DNA of 64,000 nt. Origin: Saccoglossus kowalevskii. Taxonomy: Eukaryota > Hemichordata > Enteropneusta > Harrimaniidae. Under the pieces are notes generated by a model. That model made no database searches, was not told the origin of the DNA, and saw only the letters and a program-made list of their open reading frames with translations. The DNA lies in contig NW_003105600.1 of the NCBI RefSeq assembly GCF_000003605.2, forward strand, positions 313,961 through 377,960, given 5' to 3'. Below, piece after piece: positions 1-13,100 of this stretch. Every line of letters starts with the position of its first letter. The stretch's first letter is position 1. The translations under genes and the position numbers were made by a program.

Positions 1-1929
1 CACACAGAACCAAAACAAATCATCATGTAATTAGCGAATGCAAGACGATAAGCCACCCATGGATGAAAGACATTTTTAGTGAATCAATAGTGTGAAAAGG
101 TGTACGCCGGTAAATTATTTGAAAGTAGTGTATAAATGCGAATATATGTTATGGTGGAACCATTGTCACAATGATCCAAAATGTAAACAAAACACTTAGA
201 AGAGAAAAAAAAATTATCTATAAAGACAATTCGGTGGTACAGAGAAATATTAGCGGGAAAACTCAATGCAAGACTAGAAATTGAATTGGCAATTGACCTT
301 TATGCGATGTTTTGAGTATGGGGGAGAATACAGCAATTACAATGCAACCTTACATGTCATAGTTTCACTTTGGTGGCAGAGGTCACATGCATCATTCATA
401 TATATATATATATATATAAGCGCAAGGACGGGGTGTCAGATGTTTAAACAAATCAAATTAATTGGTTCGAATAGTTGTTATCAGGTTCATGCTCTATTGT
501 TACAAATGTATTTGTCATATTTTCCTGTTTTGTTGAATGATTTCACAAATTACAGAAGTGAATTCTGGGAAGGGTACATTTGAGCTATTAAGCAATATTT
601 AAGCAAAGTTTATAATTAAATAGCAGAGTATTCAATAACACTGATACAAATGAGATTATATTGTTCAGTCACATTAAACAACTATCGATACACAATTGAT
701 TTTTTTTACCTATATGCATTAGAATCGTGTCGCTCAACCACGTGAACCGCTTGTTCGCTGCTAAGTTGATGGGTCGTAGAAGTATATAACTATTTTTCGA
801 ATGTTTGATTTAATTTAATTTAATTTAATTTAATTACACATGAGTATGGAAGGGACAATAACCCTAGTGTTATTGTATAACCAACACAGTCACTACAGCT
901 GTGTGTGTCGTAATATAATAATAATCAACGATGGTAATTTTCGACATAATCGTTCCTCAAACTGAGGGAGTGGCAGATAGAGTTGATAGATTGCGAGTGA
1001 CGTCATATTGCAACTGATGAAAAGTGCATTGGTCTGATAAGCGAGCCATCCAACTTTTATATAACTGTTTAGATTATGTTTGAAACATACTACGAATGAG
1101 ACGTGTTTCATTCATGTAGTGATTCGTTTAGTTATTTGCTCTCGTAGATCTTTTGCACAAAAACGAACTCTCTGCAATTAGTTCCTTGAATATGTACAAA
1201 TGCGTCATGCAAAACTTAGTGAGTCGATTTCTTGTATATAGCTTAGTAATCTCGGCGGAGTAGAAGTGCTCCAGAAATTTGTAGGACCTATGAAGAATCG
1301 TCGTTCGCATAGAGGACAAATAACAGATTTACGTTGCATCATAGAATACATGTATATTGCACTGTAACACTGAACAAAACATTAATCAAGGACATTCCTT
1401 TAGTCTACAGAGACGAAACAGAGACTTCGAATCGACGGAACAACTATTCTCGAATATGAACACAAATCCAAGTGCTTGTTCATTTCATTGATCCGAAACA
1501 AAAACCATATATTTTAGAAACAGACGGTGACTTATTGAGCCAGGGAGCAAATACAGTATAAAAATATCGCATGCATATGCCAGCTGAACTTTAATGCGTG
1601 ATAAGGCAGTCTAATCATATGTATGACTCCATGTTGAGCTGTATGAAAGAGCTGATGATTTCACACAGCGTACCCCATGTAGCCAGTCAAGTGTTCATAC
1701 GGCGATAATACTTTTCGCGCTTTGTCGCATTAATGTATATGATCTAGACAGTCAACAGTACATATACCGCTCTTTGCATTTGCACTAATGAGGCGGAGGT
1801 AACTACACTAGTTTATGTTGGCAACGAGCTGTCTTCATTCAATGTAAAGTTGTCGCTTTTGATAATTAGAATTAAACGACAGCTGAAATGCTCACAAACA
1901 ATTCGGTTAAGGCAATATATGACGGGACT
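1..1929. other. Non-coding stretch, no gene seen
   Basis: AT-rich sequence with stops in all frames every few dozen codons. No reading frame shows a recognisable domain or a splice pattern that links to another. It holds a short (AT)n run near 393-418 and five copies of a TTTAA pentamer near 807-835. Nothing else is supported. Confidence 0.6.
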
Positions 1930-2134
1930 GGCCGCCGAGATCTCGTTGAGAGAGAGATTTAGCCGTGAGAGTGGATTTAGTGCATCAAATAGCAATACGT
2001 TCTCTCCCGTCATCGCGTCTACTGTGTCCCTGATCTATGTAGTCATGTAGCAGTGAACGCGACGACTAGAACACTACTTCGGGAGGCAATACAAGTCTCG
2101 TGTCTCTCTCGTCTGCAACGAGATTTCGGCGGCC
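1930..2134. repeat. Short foldback/MITE-like element with about 20-bp inverted ends
   Basis: The left end (1,930-1,950, beginning GGCCGCCGAGATCTCGTTG) reappears inverted at 2,116-2,134, ending CGAGATTTCGGCGGCC, with one substitution across about 19 bases. CT/GA-rich sequence extends the similarity inward (1,947-1,958 against 2,102-2,112). The pair brackets about 165 bp. This is what a small non-autonomous DNA transposon or a stem-forming element would look like. I see no convincing target-site duplication, so a chance or regulatory palindrome remains possible. Confidence 0.45.
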
Positions 2135-5100
2135 ATTAGCGTATACGGTCTATTACTAGGCATATTGCTGTATATATCTATATGGAGTCTTGTTAAAATC
2201 AAAATGAATAATTTCATCGCAGCAAAACAAGACAGTTTAATTTAATTCAGTAAGCAGCATTCAACAATACTGTGTCGGTTGCCGGTCTTCATTATGTTTT
2301 TTTTTCTTTCACACCACATAGTTTCTATGATAATAATGATATAATGATAGTTTCCATGATAATGAGGTTCCCATTAGCGACATCATGTCGTTTTTTAAAT
2401 TGTACCAGACCTGATATTCGAAATCTAATAACAATACGTAATCAATTGCCGGAACTTACGTCAGTCATTTTAAGAATATTTGATAACATATAATAACGCA
2501 ATTGTTAGATGTGGTCTTTTTAACATAATTGCTACCACGGGCTAGTAATTGACAGCTAATTAACTTAATTAAACGGAAGATAATACAGATTGCTAGAGAT
2601 ATTAGTATTGACATGTTTTTAACAATGTACACGTTTCGTAATGTATTATAATAAACAAATCACGGGCTAGAAGCATAGCACCGGAGTACCATGTGGTCGT
2701 GTGACATTGTCAACATTTAAATCTTAGATTTTAGATAGGTACGCAAATACCAATAACTTATCTCCCAGTAGATTAGATAGTCATTTTCCCTCTGCTATTT
2801 AACGCAAGGACACCGGTTGTTACGGCGATGTCGCCCTTACAATTAATCTGTGTGAGTGGTGTCAAGCTGTGTGATAGATTATATGACCAACTCTTATAAA
2901 ACTATTTCAGTGAGCCGATTCTTGGATGATTAGAAGAAATACAGGCACTCGCCATATATCACATACATACAAGCTGTCGGTGTTACAAAAGGCGAAGTTG
3001 TGGACATTGATACATTGATTGTGACATATTTCACGGATGTCACTATAAGCTGTGACCGTTCCTGTAAACACATACAGAACACCAACGTAAACAGTGTATG
3101 GTATTTAAACGCTGGGTGATCGGGAAGGCGTTCATTATATTACATGTATTACTATGTAACGCAGTGAAATACATTGTTAAATGAAGAAACAATCGTTTGT
3201 GTTTTCTATAGAAATCTGACCACGAGATTTGGCCTTGTACGTTTATACATAAGTGAATTATTTATTGAAAACAAAGTGCAGCGACCTTTCGTGCAGTAAC
3301 GTCATTGCCGCATTATAGTAATTGTAAAGACGGACCCTGGACAAAGTACGACTCAACCATGCGCATTAGAAGTTTCCAAATTAAAGCTATGTGGGTGATG
3401 TTGATGTCGAATGTAACCATGCAAGTTCATCGATGACAACGACGTATTCGACGACCAGTTTTCTTATCGCGAGTTATCGGTAAATATAACTGTTGTCCCT
3501 ATATAATTTTTTTCTGTATTTTTTTGTTTTCATAGTTAATATTGCCTATATACTGACACATATCTCCACGTCATATTTACTCTATGCCAAACTGTGAAAG
3601 TTTATCAGCTTTCATATTTGTGATTATTTTTGTCGCTGCATATACCGTGGAATTGCCACATTGATCACATCCATTCACAAAGTTCAAGGGCATGCGAATG
3701 AGAAGAACCATACAAATAACTAAGGTAGTTTATTTAATAGTAATGTGCTGTTTGTGACTACCGGCAAATATTCACTTCTATTCTATGTAGCAAAACAATT
3801 ATGGCCTCGATTCAGTTTACACCCATTGTAGTAACCCAGTCGTATCATCTCTTACAATCTCTGATAACTGTACGACATTCAATCATTTAATTCAAAATAT
3901 GAAGTATTGAATAGAATGGTGCATCCTTTCCATTGCCAGTGTTAATGATTACATAGATAGGGGGACATAAACAATTTATGCAATGCTATTTGAATGTTCG
4001 AAAGCATAACTATCAATGTTGTCACATTACAGTAATTGTGCCGTTAAACAGAGAGATGAAACCCGTGTTCCAAACTTTTCACGCACATGTAGTTCTGAAC
4101 CTCAATGTCACTGAATTCATTAATATTAATAGATTATAAACTTAAAACGTGTATTGACAGATATGTCATATTTGTTACGTAACTAAGGCAAAACACTAAT
4201 CCTAATTATGACGTCATATATAACATATAGTGCCTGTAGAATTTCACTCCAGGGTTTAGTATATTGACCAATTATGACGGGTGTTATTGTTTTAATGGAC
4301 TGCACGGATTAGGATTATCGATTAAGTTACGTGTGACGTCTTTCGTAGGAAGCGATGAAGGGGGATTTTCTTTCTGTCTTGCACAATTAATCGCTGTTGT
4401 ACAATATCTCTCTTGCTGTCCAGCGAAAACAGATGCCACCTTTAATCCTACATATGCTAGAGTTGGAAGAGCTACGTTCTATACGTCATGTGTCATTATC
4501 AATTAAGCTTTATCGTTACCTCCACTCTTGTCAGTAAACACTACTTCTTTCGATACACTGTTAATAAGCACGTACTGAAATTCATACGAAGCAGACACCA
4601 TGAAATGTATCTCAACTGGTTCAACCCACACGCTTAGTCAAGCAAATGCGAAATGTACTATTATATGCAAGATCATTGTAGGGAATTTTTTGAACTAACC
4701 AACAACTCTGCGCCATGTCAATGGTGTGAGTGGTTTACAGTTTATATACAGCAAAACGGTTAGAATGCAAATTCATTGAAATACAATAACTTAGTTGAAG
4801 CAAATGTGGTACGACGCTCATACAAGTGTTAGCCGCCGCTCAAACACATGTGTGCACGTATGACCGCAGTTTCAGTGTCGTAATATTCTTTCAACTGATA
4901 TGTGAAGACCGAAACCTGGCACAACGCGATGTACGTGCGCGGGCTAGGCGTTTTATATTACTATAGTAGTAACGAACTTGTTGCGAGCGTCTTCCCAAGT
5001 GTGTATAAACAAATGTACCATCAAAGTGATTCCGCGAACGAGGTGAATTCGACCGACATGTACTTAGAATACAATTCGCTCTCCTGGGATATGCTCTGGC

Positions 5101-6681
5101 GGTCAATTTTGTCTTTTTGCTACTTTACTATAATTAAATGAAATCAACACTGTACAGACAGCCTTGAATCTTGCTACATTAAAGGAAGCATACATGTTAA
5201 ATCTCAGGAGGGTTATCGATCATAATTGTTGTGAACGCTGTAGATATGCGACCCCTCCCTCTCCCCATTAATCATTAGTATTCGCATCATTATACAGGTA
5301 TCACCTGGTCACATCATGCTATCACAGAAATTTCCTGCACCACATTAGAATAATAACAGTAATTGCTTTGAAGGATTGATGAATGCTATGGGTAAAACTG
5401 TAGACTTTGCAGATCAATCGCCCCCCGACACATCAAACCACCCGGCTGACACATACGATAAATCAAGCAAGCTTCGACGATGCTTTCAGTAGCACGGCAA
5501 AGTGTAACTGCTCTTTATATTACTAAAACAACGCAGAATACGGAGTATTTTCATTCGCTTATTTGCTGTTTAGCTATCTCCGATTTACTTGGAAAAAGAA
5601 AAACACTCGTCACATTATCACCTGCTTGTATTAACTGGATGGGCTTGTGATAATACCAAATAATGGAGTAGTAAATTTACACCTTTACACTTTTTTCAGA
5701 CTAAGACTATAGTTACAACAAGTAACTTCCTAATATATATACTTATTTTTGTTCTTATTCATAGGCTGAATTACTACAATAACTACATGAGTATAAAAGT
5801 AAATATAAACAAAAAAAACTTTGATCCACGAAAATCTTTAACCAAAGAAAAACAAGCTAAACACAAACAACAAAGAAATATTGCAAAAACATATTGTAAT
5901 ACATTACCAAACCAATGTAATATATACATTGCATCTGTACTATGACATAAAATTGTATTTTTACTATACGACTGTTTCATGCCAATCTTCGTTCGAGTAT
6001 GCTATTTACGCTACTGTTTCTGATTTTGAATAAATTCCAATGTAAATTACTTAGGGAGAACGTCAAAAGATCGATGTCGGATAAAAAACTTATTTGCTTT
6101 AGTTTGGGGGTGGGGAGTTTTGACTTTAAAAAGTTTCCATCCTACAAAAACGATTTTATTTTTTAATGAAGTCAAACAAATCATGGAGTATTTGTAGTTT
6201 GTTTTTTTCTATCCAATCATGGAAAAAAATAACAGAAAATGAAAAAAACACATCAAAGACGAGAAAATGGTTTTGTCCGAGTGTAAATATGTGCGTCCAA
6301 TGAGGTCAATTTCAGGGTATGTACCTAGAACCAACTGCTATATATGCCATACTACTGTCCGATTGTCAATTTGTATTTAATGGTGAATGTAGTCTGACGA
6401 CGTGATCAATATTTATCAATTAAGTTTCAGTGGGGGGTAGGGGGTTTGGGGAAAAAACTAAAGGAATTAAGTTTTTTATCCTACATTGAACTTTTGATGT
6501 TGTCCCTTATACATCCTGTTTTTTTCAAACAAGGATCTGTATAACCAAATAACGTGATTCTCCAAACCTGTACTATCATTTGCATATTTAATAGTATTTT
6601 TCACGCTGGGTTAGTTTAACACGTAAAGTATCTCTGGAGACATTATGCATTTGTTTTTGCAGCTCAGTTTTTTGCAGCTAG
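2135..6681. other. Non-coding stretch, no gene seen
   Basis: AT-rich, with no frame longer than about 80 codons and none that resembles a known domain. It contains short homopolymer-rich patches (G-rich near 6,105-6,115 and 6,431-6,450). No RNA gene or mobile-element protein is recognised. Confidence 0.55.
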
Positions 6682-7081
6682 ATAACCGTTGTTATCGCAA
6701 CTTCTTTTTTAGTGAATAAGGGGACATTCGCAATATCTTATTTAGGGGCCAAACTTTGGAACAGCATATCAATTTCTTTAAGGTCTAAACAAAAACTTAC
6801 ATTCAAAAATACTATACGGGAAAATTCAATGTCAGAGTATTTAGAATAGAAATATTTATTATAAATGTATGTATATACATATATATATATTATTATATTA
6901 TCATATTTGTTTATTTGAAATATACTGAGGTGTAACCTACTGTCAGTCTTAACTTAAGTCATTAAATTCAAGTTATGTCAGGGATCTGACTCGACTAGCT
7001 TTTAAGCTATTTCAGATTCCATTTTACCTAGACTGCATGTACAATTTTGAGTATTGTATGAAATATTTTCTAGGTAAATAA

Positions 7082-7179
<98 letters not shown>
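6682..7179 (+). mobile_element. 5'-truncated LINE (non-LTR retrotransposon) 3' end with (ATT)n tail
   Basis: The plus strand from 6,682 to the TAG at 6,847-6,849 stays open and includes the peptide GAKLWNSISISLRS followed by TFKNTIRENS. This matches the C-terminal motif of many LINE ORF2 proteins (G-x-x-LWN-S-[LI]-P, then FK). About 230 bp of 3' UTR follow, ending in AAATAA and a pure (ATT)n run at about 7,083-7,179. That is the usual tail of several LINE clades. Everything upstream of the final ~55 codons is missing, as expected for 5' truncation at insertion. The proline after LWNS is replaced. The clade (CR1-, L2- or RTE-like) cannot be told from so little protein. Confidence 0.7.
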
Positions 7180-7180
<1 letters not shown>

Positions 7181-10100
7181 AGTACCTTCTTATGTTAAAG
7201 ACGGTGTGGTAGCATTCCGAGACACACATATGGACTTGAGTTTCTTGTGTACCATTTATTTGGGTATATATTGGGATATAGTTCTAGTCAAACATTGGTC
7301 ATTCTCTTTGGCTTTTTTGAAGTTGTTGTAACAATTCAATATTTTAAACATTGCAACGTCCTTCTGTGATTATTAATTACAATGATAAAGTGGAGATTAT
7401 TGTTAAACCATTGCGGGGATGTCATCACGTTTGCTGTTATATTTGCAGGTTGGGTTTCTGGTTAATAACGTAGGTACCTTTGTAGGCCAATTATAATACG
7501 CGCTGACACTTGAAACTTCTTGGTAATTCCTGTCATGAATCAAGCCATGCATGCATTACCAGGTCGGGAACAGTTAATTAAAATTTTACTGGATATATTT
7601 TTACATCCCTCATGCTTCTGGTTTGATAGTTATCCGAACCAATGAACCCATCGAAACTATTCTTTGTGTGCAGTCATACATTTCTGCCAAACATGCTCAG
7701 AAGATCTTGGCAGTTTATGGCAACCTCAGTCTAACCCTTTGACGTCATAGTTTACTTCAGTGAGAATGTTCCACGTGTTAATTCAATGACGCATATGACA
7801 CTGCCTTGTAATACGACCACTCTGTCGCTAGGCAACGGCACGCCAGCTCACGTTGGTGCAATGATGAATGCAAGATGAAGTTTGAAGTACACTACATCTA
7901 ATTCAAAAAAAACTTTTTCAGCTAGTAAAAAAATCAAAACAAAGTATATTTAATATATTAAGTTATTATTTATTTCGGAGTGAGCAATTTACTAGGAAGC
8001 ATGGAGCCAATTTATTGAACCATATCGCACGCGCGGAGAGGTACGCATACCAAAATAAGTCATTTATTTCATAATGAAAACTTTTCATTATGAATACATT
8101 CACATAAAATGGATCTGCCGATTTTTAAAGATATTTGTGTGCAAGTGTATGTATTATCTCCAGTGCTAGAAAAGTTGAAATTTTGAATCACAGAATGAGA
8201 AATTCGTTAACACTAAACTCAATACTCGGAAGGATAAAACAAAAAAACAATACAATCAATCTAACTATGCCTATCACTCAGATCGTACAAACAATATTCT
8301 GATATGTCATAAATCATATATCATATTTAATTGCTATCGTATTTGATGTAATATAATAACCGCAACCACGTGACTAACATAATAAAAGTTGTTCTTCTTT
8401 GTTTCTTTCAAAAAAGTAACGGATGTCTCGGATAAGCAATTGAATTTGTATTGAATGTTGAAACAATACTTGGATATCTATAATTTGTTTAACGGGTTGC
8501 AGTCGGGTCGATGTGGGTCCCATGCGGCGTATGAAACGTACGTAACAATTATAGATCAATTACACCTGCTACACGCCAAATATGGCGCTTTATACGGCAC
8601 AGAATACGCATTATTGCAAGGTATCATTGCAGATCTCGTGGTTAGTTCTAATCTGTGTATTGTCTTATTTGAAGATGAAATGTATTAGAATGTAGAGTGT
8701 GTGCTATCGCTAATGGCATTTTGATTGAATGGGCATAGTATATACTCAAAAGTGCATATTAACTTGATCCGTTGAAGCGATAATGTTGACCATCAATGCC
8801 AACAAGATTGGTGAACATCGTTGAGCCATTTTTAAAGTTAAATCGCATAATGCCGCACGAAGCATCTTCCGCCTCAGCAGTATTAAACAATACGGCCGAA
8901 TATAGCCATAGATGTCACACACAAGCGCTGCGTACACACCGCGTATTTGTATCGGCAAACAGCCACGTGTAAAGTCGACGGCGCGTGCCAATCAAACCAA
9001 TTTTTATTATTGCAAATTGACATAAATCACGTCAATCGGTTGTTTCTTTTAATGAAACCTACATTACCAGTACGTTTGATACCTGACTTTGTGAGCATTT
9101 TAGAGAATCTCGATCTCGCCTGAATAGCTATATATAACATTATATTAAAAAATATATACCCGCAGCAATTGCATTGCATTGATCGCCGGAGAGAAGAGAA
9201 GCCGCGGTTTTTGATATAAAACGGGATTTCAATTAATTGGTGGAAATTTACAACCGGTTTCTTACAGAGTTAATAACGTTAAAAGCATAACGGGGTTTGC
9301 CTGTATGGCGCGTTTATTTTGAGATTGTGAATTGTTTAATTATATTCTAACATATGTTTTTTTGGGAAGCAATATAATGAATCTGTAGTTCGGTACACAC
9401 TCGAAAATTATATTCTGGTTTTCGATCCCAATAATTGACATGGAAAATTGTACAATTTAACTTTGTATTCAACTCTGCGTGCTCCTTGTCTACGAGCATC
9501 TTTTCTTTCGGTAGAGATTGTACAGGCTTTCAGTCATACATTCGTCTTCTCTAATCAACTGTATTATTTAGTAGTGTTTCGAGAAGTATTGTGCAGACTA
9601 TTGGCGATGTGTACGCTCTTTGATCCCTTGCCGCATTTGTTCACGGAGAAATGACCCCGCTATTTAACAAGGTATTCGTGTAAGGCAATTATAATATGAT
9701 GTTTATATCGAATTGACCTCCGTATAATCGAAATATGTATTTGGAAAAAAATACGGGCTTCCAAAGTCACGCAATTTGAAACAGTCCTTACGTTGACCCT
9801 CTCTAATGTAAGGTCTGGGTAGTTTGCTTCCTTTTTACATTGTAATTTATGCGATATAACAGAATTTACACATTTCACAACTTTTTACACAAATTGACAA
9901 GTAAAGGTTTGTTGAGGTGATTATTTTCTGTTTGTATTTATTCTCAAAAATATTAAAGTTAACATTGGCCGTTTTAAAACAATGTGACAGTAGTCGCACC
10001 GTATCGATATTTGCAACATTAGACGTATACGTGCGTGAAAAAAACCTCGTAATTCGAAACGTGTGCCAACACGACGCTTAAAAAAGGGCACGTTAACGTC

Positions 10101-13100
10101 GAACTCCACATTATGCAGATTCCCTGACACTAGTTTTAATAACGAACACAAATGCTATGGTAGAGTCTGGAATGTTTGTGTCACATTCACTACATTTATA
10201 TTATAATTAAATTATAACAGAATTTATTGTGTTTATATGTTTCTTAGGAATCTGTGTGAAATAAGGATAATGTTACCTATCTATCGAGATGTATATGTGG
10301 CCACTGACTCGCGTTATCTTGACAATAGTGGTGTCATTTATAGCGAATTAAGCGAATTAATTTGTTTATAATTCATCAACATTCTTAGTGTACAAAGTTG
10401 ATAGGTACAACACAGCTGCTGGCCATTGGGGGGGGGTATTTTTTTGGATAAAATGTGTATAATGATGTGATACAATGAAACGTAATGCCAACATCGGTGT
10501 TGTATGGCATAAAACAAAATGTGATATGTTTTTTTGATATAATGTTCAAATTACGTAATTTTTTCGAATTGTATTCACGACTGTTATTTCTGTGTATATA
10601 CTCCGACTGTCCATAAACAAGATGGCGCATTTGCTGGGGTGTCCGTACAAAAATAACAAACCACAAATGCTCACAGGAATAGCTTTTAAAAAAACATTCT
10701 TGTTGTCAGTACACAAAAGCGTGAGATGCACAAGTTGTCACACTATGTAGAAAATTAACCCACTAAAATAAATCACAATATAAATATATTCATATGTGAT
10801 GTTCGACAGTGTGGTTATTTTAACGCCATGACTATAACCACATCCACAATAGAGTTAAAGTACTTTATAAATGACAGAATCAACCATTAGTTGTGATATA
10901 TACGCCATTTGGGATGTAAAACATGATTTGTCATAACACGTGTTCCCAATTTGTTCAGATAAAATCTGACAAATGCATTTTTACGCGACTGTAAATTATA
11001 TTATATTGTTCACGATTTCACGACACAAATCATTATATCTGTGTTTAATCTGACAGCTATTTTATGTGTTATATTTTTTTGCGACGCAACAAAGTCAATT
11101 AGGTCAGCTTGTTCTTTGTTGTTAGAGTCCAACAGCTGGTTGTGATCTGTTTCCGTGGAACATGCTTTAAATATTTATACTTTTGATATATACTTTCATA
11201 ATTATGTGCATTTGCTCATGACCTGTCACATTAAAAACGCTGATTGTTGTTTATGTGTTTTTGTGTTAGCTTGAGACACTCTGTGCAGACTTAGGGGCAT
11301 CAAACAACCGAAAATTATCTCGGCGGACGTGATAATTTTTCCTTTCCTATTATAATAATGGAGTTTGCCCGAGTAGTATTTGAGGCTCGCCACTGTACAG
11401 AAATCGGAAGCAAACGATATTTATTGTCGCCAAATTGACATCCGGAGAAAAAGTTGTTTACTATTCATCAACGGTAATATGTCTTACAGCATATGCTCGT
11501 CATCTGTTTTGCAATTTGAGCCAATATAACCTAGGTCAACGCCGATTGGATACCCAATTTTAACACATATCAGTCAAGACAATCGTAAATCAGCTTGCTT
11601 TTGGCGATTTTTAGTCAACGAATCGAATCCTGCCTTGACAGCTTCGAATCAACTGCGACCCGTCGGTAATCAGTACGCGTTCGACCAGCAGATGTCTAAA
11701 TATTAATTTGCCTTGCCACTGTGACGCGCAATTTGGCATTACCTTGCCCATAGCAACGAATATATTGCAGTTTTAAAACAAATAAATAATATATAAATGT
11801 TTCTTCTTATCTCCGGTGTATATTGATGATTACAGGCGTGCAATTTGTACACGTTGCAATATTTATGACACGATTAATAGATATACTCATACATAGGCCA
11901 CTGAAGATTAATAAATAATTCATTCAAACAGGAAATTTACATCGAAATCAAAAAGTCGTTATTTGTAAACAAGTTCAAACCATATTGTTCTAGAAAAAGA
12001 TACATAGATTGAATACATTGTTTAAAAAACCCAAAATAACTTATTTTTTCACACAATATTGTACATGTAACATGTTATTTGCATATGACGTGTTGTATGT
12101 TACATAACCATGGTAACTATTACAGAATGGCGCTCATAACCTAATGCTTGTTGTTTTCTATTGTGTCAGGGAAGTAGCATTCACGAGCGAAAAAAACGGA
12201 ACTTTGCCTGAAATATTTTGATTTAATATTAATCTAATATAATGCATCCAAACATTTGTTGAATGATTAATTGGCTCCTACATGAACAGCAGTTTGATAG
12301 GGTAGCAGTTATAAACCATTTAAAAAGGACAATACATTGGATATTATATAACTCCACTCGCTGTGTCTATAATTTCATTATACGACTTTATCAGTCACTG
12401 CTCGTATACCAATTGATATGTGTCGACAAATTGCTGGATGTACTAGTTCAACACAGCGAACTGAAACAATTCATATGACGTGTACGTATGCACCTGTAAA
12501 CCATGGTGTGAATAGTATGTTATTAAAATGATCTATTTCAATCCTGCCTTACTTTACTGCAATTCTTGTTTTGCATTAAGCCAATTGCTTTTTTTTTTTT
12601 TTTTTTTTTTTTTTTGAGGCGAGGAACGATTAAGCGCCAATGCATCGGTCTGATTTCATACAAACGCTTTGGAAAATGATACGTATGTAACCAATCTTTT
12701 ATAAGCCGACTACTGCAGATGAGCTATAATCGTAATCGTGTTTCTGATTTCATTAAATATTTCCCCCTCATAACGATAAATCAGTCCAGGCGTGTTGCAT
12801 ATATCACCATAACAGTAACATTATGAAGTATTACATTTGAATTACGCAGTACATAATATGTTGTAAATTTATTCGTCGAAATTAAATCGCTCTATCCATT
12901 CTGCGTTACCAATATCATTACCTTAGTTTCTGGGAAGAAATATCATCCGTATCCATAGCAATGATGGTGTGTGATTTACGATAATGGTCTACTTGATCTA
13001 CTGACATGGTCTGTATCACAGAGAAGCGGATGCAAATGATTTTCGGTGAAAAATTGCATAGTAGTTGGCTACGGACAGGCGCTGACTGAAAAAGGTTGCT

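Noticed and set aside
8455-8991. Two open frames (plus 8,455-8,688; minus 8,746-8,991) with fairly even composition
   Set aside because: No recognisable family, no splice partners, and neither is longer than expected by chance over this much sequence. A transposase remnant was considered but no catalytic motif is visible.
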